From Chloroflexota bacterium (GTDB taxonomy: Bacteria; Chloroflexota; Limnocylindria; QHBO01): 6,550 nt of DNA. Under the pieces are notes generated by a model that saw only the letters and a list, made by a program, of their open reading frames with translations, had not been told where the DNA came from and made no database searches. Both the position numbers and the translations under genes were made by a program. Of this stretch, positions 1-6,550 are shown piece after piece. Position 1 is the first letter of the stretch; each line of letters begins with the position of its first letter. The stretch covers positions 1 through 6,550 of the forward strand of contig JAGXHP010000165.1 in assembly GCA_024636135.1 (NCBI GenBank). Direction: 5' to 3'.

Positions 1-2474
<2,474 letters not shown>

Positions 2475-2506
2475 GTCGCCCGCTCTCGTGCGTCGGTCTT
2501 GTGGTG

Positions 2507-2540
2507 AGTGTACGGCACCGATGCCGCGCGCCGCTGTCAA
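2507..2540 (-). promoter_or_regulatory. Possible clpC promoter elements
   Basis: Reading leftward, a perfect TTGACA (2540-2535) is followed by TACACT (2512-2507, four of six matches to TATAAT), about 33 bases before the clpC start. The 22-bp spacing is well beyond the usual 16-18 bp, so the two boxes may not belong together. I saw no CIRCE element, no CtsR heptad repeat and no HspR-type inverted repeat in the 209-bp spacer. The promoter is therefore tentative and the heat-shock control unknown. Confidence 0.25.
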
Positions 2541-2550
2541 CGCTGCGTCG

Positions 2551-2562
2551 CACCAGCTGGTG
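2551..2562. promoter_or_regulatory. 12-bp perfect palindrome upstream of clpC
   Basis: CACCAGCTGGTG is a perfect palindrome lying 10 bp upstream of the TTGACA box of the clpC region. It could be a dimer-binding operator, but a palindrome of this length has roughly a few percent chance of occurring in a spacer this size. No known regulator is matched. Confidence 0.2.
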
Positions 2563-2614
2563 AAGTACATACGCAGGACGGCGACGCTTCGATCAAACGT
2601 TCGCCCCGAAATGA

Positions 2615-2644
2615 GCGGGAGCGGACCCGAAGGCCCGCTCCCGC
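2615..2644 (-). terminator. Strong intrinsic terminator of the S1 gene, with UUCG tetraloop
   Basis: On the minus strand the 30-base segment folds into a 13-bp stem (ten pairs of GCGGGAGCGG with its complement, then G-U, C-G, C-G) closed by a C(UUCG)G tetraloop, an exceptionally stable loop. A modest T-rich stretch, TCATTTCGG, follows. It lies 39 bases past the S1 stop codon and ahead of the clpC upstream region, so it should end S1 transcripts and separate them from clpC. Confidence 0.8.
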
Positions 2645-2654
2645 GAGTCGCAGC

Positions 2655-2675
2655 CATGGCCCCGGCGGGGCCGTG
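2655..2675 (-). other. Secondary GC-rich hairpin just after the S1 stop codon
   Basis: Arms 2655-2663 and 2667-2675 pair over nine positions with one mismatch on the minus strand (A-C) and a three-base loop. There is no T-tract. It sits between the S1 stop and the stronger terminator, and may only stabilise the 3' end of the mRNA or be a by-product of high GC. Confidence 0.3.
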
Positions 2676-2683
2676 CGATCGGC

Positions 2684-4597
2684 CTAGGCCTTCGCCTCCT
2701 CAGACTCGGGCGCTTCGGTCTCGGCCGATTCGACCGTCTCCTCGGTCGCCTCGACGGTCTCCTCGGTGGCCTCAACCGTTTCCTCGGTCGCCTCAACCGT
2801 TACCTCGGTCGCGGCGACGCCATTCGACGCGTCATCGGTGACCGCCGGCTCATCGGCGGCCTCGTCGACGGCCTCATCTCCCGACCGCAGCTGGTCGAGG
2901 AATCCAGAGCTGGCGAAGGCCGCGGCCATCGTGCTGTCGATGCCGCCCTCGGGCTCCGCAGTTGCGTCCTCCGGCCGGTAGTCGAACCGATCGCGGCGCG
3001 GGGCGCGGTCGCGGCGCGGCCGGTCCTCGCGCGGCGCGGGCGCTGCACGGTCCTCGGCCTGCTTGAGGCTCAGCCCCAGGCGATGGCGCTCCGAGTCGAG
3101 GCTGATGATCCGCAGCTTGATCTGTTGGCCCTCCTGGACGACGTCGCCCGGATGCGCAACCCGCTGGTTCGACAGCTCGCTGATATGGATCAGGCCCTCG
3201 AGGCCCTCCTCGACGCGGACGAACGCGCCGAAGTTCACGAGCTTGGTGACCGTTCCCTCGATCACGTCGCCGATCTTGTACTTGGCCACCGACTCCTGCC
3301 ACGGGTCGGGCTGCAGCCGTCGAATCGACAGGCTGATGCGGCCACGCTCGTGGTTGATGTCGATGACCTCGGCCTCGACCTCCTCGCCGATCTGGTGGGC
3401 GGTCTCCGGGTTGTTGACCTTGTTCCAGCTCAGCTCGCTCTTGTGGACCAGGCCGTCGATCCCGCCGAGGTCGACGAACACGCCGAACGGGGCAATGCTG
3501 CGGACCACGCCGGTGACCTTCTGACCGGTCTCCAGACTGCTGAACAGCTCGTCGCGCTTCTCGCGGCGCTCCTCGTACAGGGCGACCTTCTCCGACAGGA
3601 TGAGGCGGTTCGCCTTGCGGTTGACCTCGAGGATCTTCAGGCGCAGCGTGCGGCCGACGAATGGCTGGAGCTTCTCGGCGATCTCCTGGGCCGCGTCACG
3701 TGGCTGCTCGTCGCGCGGACGGCGCGGGAAGTCGACGATCTGGCTGATCGGCACGAAGCCGCGCACGCCAAGGTCGACGATCAGGCCGCCCTTGTTGTGG
3801 TCGATGACGCGGGCCTCGACAATCTCTCCGGCGTCGAAGCGCTCCTGCATCGCGCGCCACTTGCGCTCGAGACCGGCACGGCGCAGAGACAGCACCGCGT
3901 GCCCCTCGGGCGACTCGGGCTGCAGCACGTACACGAGGACCTCGTCGCCGACGTTGAGCTCGGCGCGATTCTCATCGCCGTCACGCGGTCCGCGGCGGTT
4001 CATCAGCTCGCGGTTGCTGACGACGCCCTCGCTCTTGCCCCCGAAGTCGACGAGGATCTCGTCCGGGTCGATGCGGACGACGGTTCCCTCGACCACGTCA
4101 CCATGCTTGAGGCTCTTGACCTCGTTGTCGGGGTGGTCGAGCAGCTCGGCCATCGTCATCGACTCGTTGGTCGGCGGAACCGCGGCGGGCTGCTCTTCCT
4201 CGACCGCAGGCGCATCGGCCTCCGGCGGGGCGGCGGCCACGTCCGGCGCCGGCTTCGCCTCGTCCGTCGCCACCGTCTCGGGGGCGGCCGCGGGGGATGC
4301 GTCGACATCCGCCGAATCGGCGGAGACTTCCGGCGTGGTGTCACCCTCATGGACGGCGTCCGGGGCCGGGGCTGCCGGCTCCGAGGCGACGACCTCGACG
4401 GCTACTGGCTCCGGTGAGTCGAGGGGCTCGCCCTCTGCCTCTCCAGCTGCGGTCTCGGACTGGCTGGGGGCATCGTCCGCGGGGGTCGTGTCGGGGGATG
4501 CGGCGTCCGCGGCATCCACGGTGGTCTCGGGGACCGGGTCCGAGGCGATGTCCGGGGTCTCGTCGGCCCTCGGCGCCTCGTTGCTCTGTTGGGTCAA
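2684..4597 (-). CDS. rpsA: Small-subunit ribosomal protein S1 (four S1 domains, long acidic tails)
   Basis: RNA-binding protein of the 30S subunit that helps mRNA bind and unfold during initiation. With the TTG start at 4597 it has 637 residues. Four OB-fold S1 domains are visible: about 164-240, 254-337, 356-426 and 442-512. The last two carry the canonical FGxFV...GLxHxSELS signature (e.g. GTVTKLVNFGAFVRVEEGL). E. coli S1 has six domains; four is common in other phyla. The first 146 residues are low-complexity Ala/Pro/Asp/Glu with about 36 acidic and two basic (Lys/Arg) residues. After the S1 domains come an Arg/Asp-rich stretch (about 522-541) and an acidic tail with a seven-residue repeat. 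An ATG at 4669 is in frame but lies over a hairpin stem; the TTG at 4597 has AGGAG 12 bases upstream, so I prefer it. An internal ATG (4159) directly before domain 1 is a second alternative. High GC at third positions through the acidic region supports translation there. Confidence 0.93.
   Translation of the reverse strand: MTQQSNEAPRADETPDIASDPVPETTVDAADAASPDTTPADDAPSQSETAAGEAEGEPLDSPEPVAVEVVASEPAAPAPDAVHEGDTTPEVSADSADVDASPAAAPETVATDEAKPAPDVAAAPPEADAPAVEEEQPAAVPPTNESMTMAELLDHPDNEVKSLKHGDVVEGTVVRIDPDEILVDFGGKSEGVVSNRELMNRRGPRDGDENRAELNVGDEVLVYVLQPESPEGHAVLSLRRAGLERKWRAMQERFDAGEIVEARVIDHNKGGLIVDLGVRGFVPISQIVDFPRRPRDEQPRDAAQEIAEKLQPFVGRTLRLKILEVNRKANRLILSEKVALYEERREKRDELFSSLETGQKVTGVVRSIAPFGVFVDLGGIDGLVHKSELSWNKVNNPETAHQIGEEVEAEVIDINHERGRISLSIRRLQPDPWQESVAKYKIGDVIEGTVTKLVNFGAFVRVEEGLEGLIHISELSNQRVAHPGDVVQEGQQIKLRIISLDSERHRLGLSLKQAEDRAAPAPREDRPRRDRAPRRDRFDYRPEDATAEPEGGIDSTMAAAFASSGFLDQLRSGDEAVDEAADEPAVTDDASNGVAATEVTVEATEETVEATEETVEATEETVESAETEAPESEEAKA
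2723..2806 (-). repeat. Four tandem 21-bp units encoding (E/V)ETVEAT-type repeats in the S1 tail
   Basis: Four consecutive seven-codon units read EVTVEAT, EETVEAT, EETVEAT and EETVESA. The 21-bp DNA units are similar but not identical (for example GTCTCCTC versus GTTTCCTC on the plus strand). The array lies in the acidic C-terminal tail, where changes in copy number would keep the frame. Confidence 0.9.
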
Positions 4598-4609
4598 GTG
4601 ATCAATACG

Positions 4610-4614
4610 CTCCT
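4610..4614 (-). promoter_or_regulatory. Ribosome binding site of the S1 gene
   Basis: AGGAG on the minus strand (within GACAGGAG) lies 12 bases before the TTG at 4597. This is the only good Shine-Dalgarno match near the possible starts, and it decides the start choice. The spacing is somewhat long, so an error of a few codons remains possible. Confidence 0.5.
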
Positions 4615-4640
4615 GTCGGTAAGTGTCCGTGAAAACAGAT

Positions 4641-4663
4641 GACGCCCTCCACGCGAGGGCGTC
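4641..4663 (-). terminator. Terminator-like hairpin in the presumed S1 leader (possible attenuator)
   Basis: Arms 4641-4649 and 4655-4663 (GACGCCCTC and its exact complement) form a perfect 9-bp stem with a five-base loop. On the minus strand the stem is followed by ATCTGTTTTC, a short T-run as in intrinsic terminators; the plus strand has no such run. The gene to the right is divergent, so no minus-strand gene needs terminating here. The hairpin would lie in the S1 mRNA leader, 26 bases upstream of the AGGAG box, where it could act as an attenuator or a leader structure. Confidence 0.55.
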
Positions 4664-4827
4664 CGTCACCGGCCGATGCTGTCAGGTGCGTCCTGGTGGT
4701 CTCAGATGAAACGACTCGGTGCTCCTTCTCGCCTGCCGACGAACTGACGACGCTCGCGCGCGCCTATGGGGTTGTCTGCCACACGGCCCGCGAAGCATAC
4801 CATACGGTCAAATGCCTTCCGACAAGC
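4664..4827. promoter_or_regulatory. Divergent spacer between the S1 and glycosylase genes; promoters only tentative
   Basis: This stretch must hold promoters for both directions. Leftward, TGGTATGCT (4802-4794) resembles an extended -10 box; from there S1 would have a leader of about 190 bases. Rightward, the overlapping GCATACCATACGG with TTGTCT (4772-4777) upstream is a weak candidate for the glycosylase. No Shine-Dalgarno sequence precedes the glycosylase ATG. Reading frames open through this spacer show no family resemblance and are not taken as genes. Confidence 0.3.
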
Positions 4828-5646
4828 ATGCCTGAGCTCCCGGATCTGACCGTCGTGGCGGAAGAGCTGGTGCGACGCGTATCGGGCCGTCACGTCATCG
4901 AAGCGAGCGCTCCGACGCCCATCCTGCTGCGCGCCACGCCAGCCGAGCTGGCTGACCTGGCCGGCGCGACCTTGGGTGACACACGCCGCCGCGGGAAGTT
5001 CCTGCTCCTTCCCTTCACGCTCGCGTCCGGCGAGCGGCGCACCCTCGCCGCGAACGCGATGCTCGCCGGGCGCTTCTGGCTGACCTCGACCGCCGACCGA
5101 GTCCGCGCCCGTACCGGCCTCCGACTGACGCTCGATGACGGGAACGACCTGCGATACGTCGACCGCGAGATGCTCGGCAAGCTGTACCTGGTCGCCGACG
5201 ACGGCCTGGATGCCATCCCGGGGTGGACGGAGATGGGGCCCGATGCCGACGACCCCGACCTCACGCTCGACCGGTTCCGCGAACGGATCCGCCGACATCC
5301 CGGAGAGCTCAAGCCCCTGCTCCGCAACAGTCGCTTCGTGGCCGGCATCGGCAATGCCTACAGCGACGAGATCCTGTGGGAGGCCGGCCTGGCGCCGTTC
5401 CGCCGGCGCAGCAGCCTCGGCCCCGATCAGGTCGAGGGGCTTTATAACGCCATGCGGCGGGTTCTCGCCGATGCGATCGATCGGCTCCGCGTGCTGGTCC
5501 CGCCCGACATCCAGACCCAGCACCGCGAGATCCTCAAGGTCCACCTGCGCGGAGGAGAGCCTTGCCCGCGCTGCGGACGCGAGCTGCGCCAGATCGGAGG
5601 GCGCGAGGCGACGACGTTCTGTCGGACCTGCCAGCCGCCGATGTGA
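4828..5646 (+). CDS. Fpg/Nei-family (MutM-like) DNA glycosylase/AP lyase
   Basis: Base-excision repair enzyme of 272 residues that should remove oxidised bases and cut the resulting abasic site. The start is fixed by MPELPD, because the Pro after the initiator Met is the family's nucleophile; in-frame codons further upstream would bury it. Visible features: Pro2 and Glu3; Lys57 in RRRGKFLL, matching Lys57 of E. coli Fpg; the helix-two-turn-helix segment LKPLLRNSRFVAGIGNAYSDE (about 161-181) with Asn176; and a C-terminal zinc finger C246-x2-C249-x15-C265-x2-C268. The length is normal (E. coli Fpg 269). By hand alignment the void-filling Met/Arg/Phe of Fpg become Leu79, Glu114 and Leu116, and the finger is one residue shorter than in E. 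coli, so the preferred lesion is uncertain. I therefore give no mutM or nei symbol. It is alone on the plus strand, divergent from S1 and convergent with the LysM gene. No ribosome binding site is visible. Confidence 0.92.
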   Translation: MPELPDLTVVAEELVRRVSGRHVIEASAPTPILLRATPAELADLAGATLGDTRRRGKFLLLPFTLASGERRTLAANAMLAGRFWLTSTADRVRARTGLRLTLDDGNDLRYVDREMLGKLYLVADDGLDAIPGWTEMGPDADDPDLTLDRFRERIRRHPGELKPLLRNSRFVAGIGNAYSDEILWEAGLAPFRRRSSLGPDQVEGLYNAMRRVLADAIDRLRVLVPPDIQTQHREILKVHLRGGEPCPRCGRELRQIGGREATTFCRTCQPPM

Positions 5647-5655
5647 CCGCGGCGA

Positions 5656-6363
5656 TCACCGGATGCGCAGCACCTGCCCGATCACGATCTCGTTCGGATC
5701 CTCGATGCCGTTCAGTGCCTGGATGGCCGATACGGTCGTCCCGAACTGCTGCGCGATGGCGGCCAGCGTGTCGCCTTCCTGGACCACGTACTGCTGCGGC
5801 GCCGGTGTCGGGACGACCGTCGGGACGACCGTCGGGGTGGGGCTCGCGGCGGGTGAAGGCGACGACGTCGGGGTCGAGGTCGGGATTGGCGTGGGCGTGG
5901 CCGCTGGGGTCGGACTCGGCGTGGGACTGGGCGACGGCGGTTGGGGGGTCGGGTCGGTGCTCGGCGCCGTCAGCCATGCGAGGCCGCCGTCGGACGCGAT
6001 CCCGCTCGCCATGGCCGCGCCCCCGATGCCGAGCGCCAGGGCGGCCGTCGCGATGGCCACCGTCGGGATGACCGGGGCGCGGCGGGCCCGACCGGCGATC
6101 CCGCGCCAGGCCGGATCGGGTGCCAGGACCATGCGCGTCGACACGAGACCACCCACAACGGCCGTGCGACCCCCGGCCCGTGCGAGATGGGCGAGGTAGC
6201 GCTCACATCGCTCATGGGCAGGGGTAAGGCACAGGCGTGCCTGCTCCTGGCGGTCGACCGGGATGGGGGGCTCCTCCGCGTGACAGCGGTGCGCGCCGTC
6301 GACGCCGTCGATCGCCGTGCGGCGGTTTCCCTGGAGCCCGAGGAGCGGACAGACGCGATCCAC
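5656..6363 (-). CDS. Single-pass membrane protein with C-terminal LysM domain and N-terminal four-Cys segment
   Basis: Predicted 235-residue membrane protein with a peptidoglycan-binding LysM domain. Segments: residues 1-60 contain Cys5, Cys27, Cys45 and Cys53 with His28 and His50, in the pattern CPLLGL...RCH...ARLCLTPAHERCERY; a basic stretch (about 87-96, including RGIAGRARR); one transmembrane helix about 98-121; a Pro/Thr/Ser linker about 133-189; and LysM about 191-234 (YVVQEGDTLAAIAQQFGTT ... ALNGI ... IGQVLRI). The positive charges before the helix put the cysteine part in the cytoplasm and LysM outside. There is no catalytic domain, so it is not itself a wall hydrolase. The GTG at 6363 places the first cysteine at residue 5; no Shine-Dalgarno sequence precedes it, and a -10-like box sits six bases upstream, as in leaderless genes. 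A later start would delete the cysteine segment. I recall similar cysteine segments in LysM proteins of Chloroflexota but cannot name the family. It faces the glycosylase gene with nine bases between stops. Confidence 0.85.
   Translation of the reverse strand: MDRVCPLLGLQGNRRTAIDGVDGAHRCHAEEPPIPVDRQEQARLCLTPAHERCERYLAHLARAGGRTAVVGGLVSTRMVLAPDPAWRGIAGRARRAPVIPTVAIATAALALGIGGAAMASGIASDGGLAWLTAPSTDPTPQPPSPSPTPSPTPAATPTPIPTSTPTSSPSPAASPTPTVVPTVVPTPAPQQYVVQEGDTLAAIAQQFGTTVSAIQALNGIEDPNEIVIGQVLRIR
5807..5830 (-). repeat. Two exact tandem 12-bp units in the LysM-protein linker
   Basis: GTCGGGACGACC occurs twice in a row on the plus strand, with a third partial start (GTCGGGG) after it. Read on the minus strand it encodes repeated V-V-P-T in the flexible linker before LysM. 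Slippage here would change linker length by four residues without breaking the frame. Confidence 0.9.
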
Positions 6364-6369
6364 CTACGC

Positions 6370-6375
6370 AGGATA
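6370..6375 (-). promoter_or_regulatory. Possible -10 box for a leaderless LysM-protein mRNA
   Basis: TATCCT on the minus strand (four of six matches to TATAAT) ends six bases before the GTG start codon. A transcript beginning seven bases after the box would start on the G of the GTG. No clear -35 box is present; that position falls inside the rRNA terminator stem. Confidence 0.35.
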
Positions 6376-6379
6376 CCAA

Positions 6380-6408
6380 CAGCCCCGTCGGCAGAACCGA
6401 CGGGGCTG
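6380..6408 (-). terminator. rRNA operon terminator hairpin downstream of 5S
   Basis: Arms 6380-6391 and 6397-6408 (CAGCCCCGTCGG and its exact complement) make a perfect 12-bp stem with a five-base loop, 12 bases beyond the 3' end of the 5S gene. The T-tract is weak on the minus strand (TTGGTATCC), so termination may be incomplete or use Rho. The stem ends 16 bases before the LysM-protein start codon. Confidence 0.7.
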
Positions 6409-6420
6409 GCGTATGAATTA

Positions 6421-6538
<118 letters not shown>

Positions 6539-6550
6539 CAAATCTTCAAA

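Noticed and set aside
2475..2683. Small RNA or tRNA gene in the S1-clpC spacer
   Set aside because: No cloverleaf or known RNA signature is visible; the hairpins are explained by termination.
3083..4417. Plus-strand open frame of 444 codons opposite S1
   Set aside because: It mirrors the S1 domains on the other strand, and the translation is low-complexity (Leu, Val, Asp, Arg) without motifs or a ribosome binding site.
4598..4669. S1 start at the ATG at 4669
   Set aside because: The codons run through the hairpin stem 4641-4663 and lack a ribosome binding site, while AGGAG lies downstream before the TTG.
4639..4827. N-terminal extension of the glycosylase from the ATG at 4639
   Set aside because: It would place 63 residues before the catalytic Pro2, which must follow the initiator Met. 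The extension has no family resemblance.
4702..5544. Minus-strand open frame of 280 codons opposite the glycosylase
   Set aside because: The plus strand holds the glycosylase with catalytic residues and zinc finger; the antisense product resembles nothing I know.
5534..6199. Plus-strand and other-frame open reading through the LysM linker region
   Set aside because: Gly/Val-rich runs are the reverse reading of the Pro/Thr/Ser linker codons, not a separate gene.

Overview
This window is a GC-rich piece of bacterial chromosome carrying conserved housekeeping genes. I see no insertion sequences, phage genes, CRISPR arrays or toxin-antitoxin pairs. The combination suggests a high-GC Chloroflexota bacterium: ClpC with an IGF ClpP-docking loop, a four-domain S1 protein with long acidic tails, and a single-pass LysM protein with a Pro/Thr/Ser linker and an N-terminal four-cysteine segment. 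This assignment comes from gene style only; a high-GC Actinomycetota or a related phylum is not excluded.

Layout from left to right. Positions 1-2474 (minus) hold almost all of clpC, whose last few codons lie beyond the left edge. Positions 2475-2683 are an intergenic region with the clpC upstream sequence and a strong terminator for the next gene. Positions 2684-4597 (minus) encode an rpsA-type ribosomal protein S1, probably started at a TTG behind an AGGAG box. Positions 4598-4827 separate divergent genes and contain a terminator-like hairpin in the presumed S1 leader. Positions 4828-5646 (plus) encode an Fpg/Nei-family DNA glycosylase. Only nine bases separate it from the convergent LysM membrane protein at 5656-6363 (minus). 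The right end carries a perfect 12-bp terminator hairpin and a complete 5S rRNA gene on the minus strand, the tail of an rRNA operon whose 23S and 16S genes should lie to the right.

Functionally the region joins translation (5S rRNA, S1), protein quality control (ClpC unfoldase for ClpP) and oxidative base repair (glycosylase). All genes except the glycosylase are read leftward. The S1 terminator at 2615-2644 makes co-transcription of S1 and clpC unlikely, and the hairpin at 6380-6408 separates the rRNA operon from the LysM gene.

I did not find a convincing new multi-gene system. The points most worth a second look are the cysteine-rich cytoplasmic segment of the LysM protein and its apparently leaderless GTG start beside the rRNA terminator, the possible attenuator ahead of S1, and a glycosylase that keeps the catalytic residues of Fpg but seems to lack its void-filling trio.
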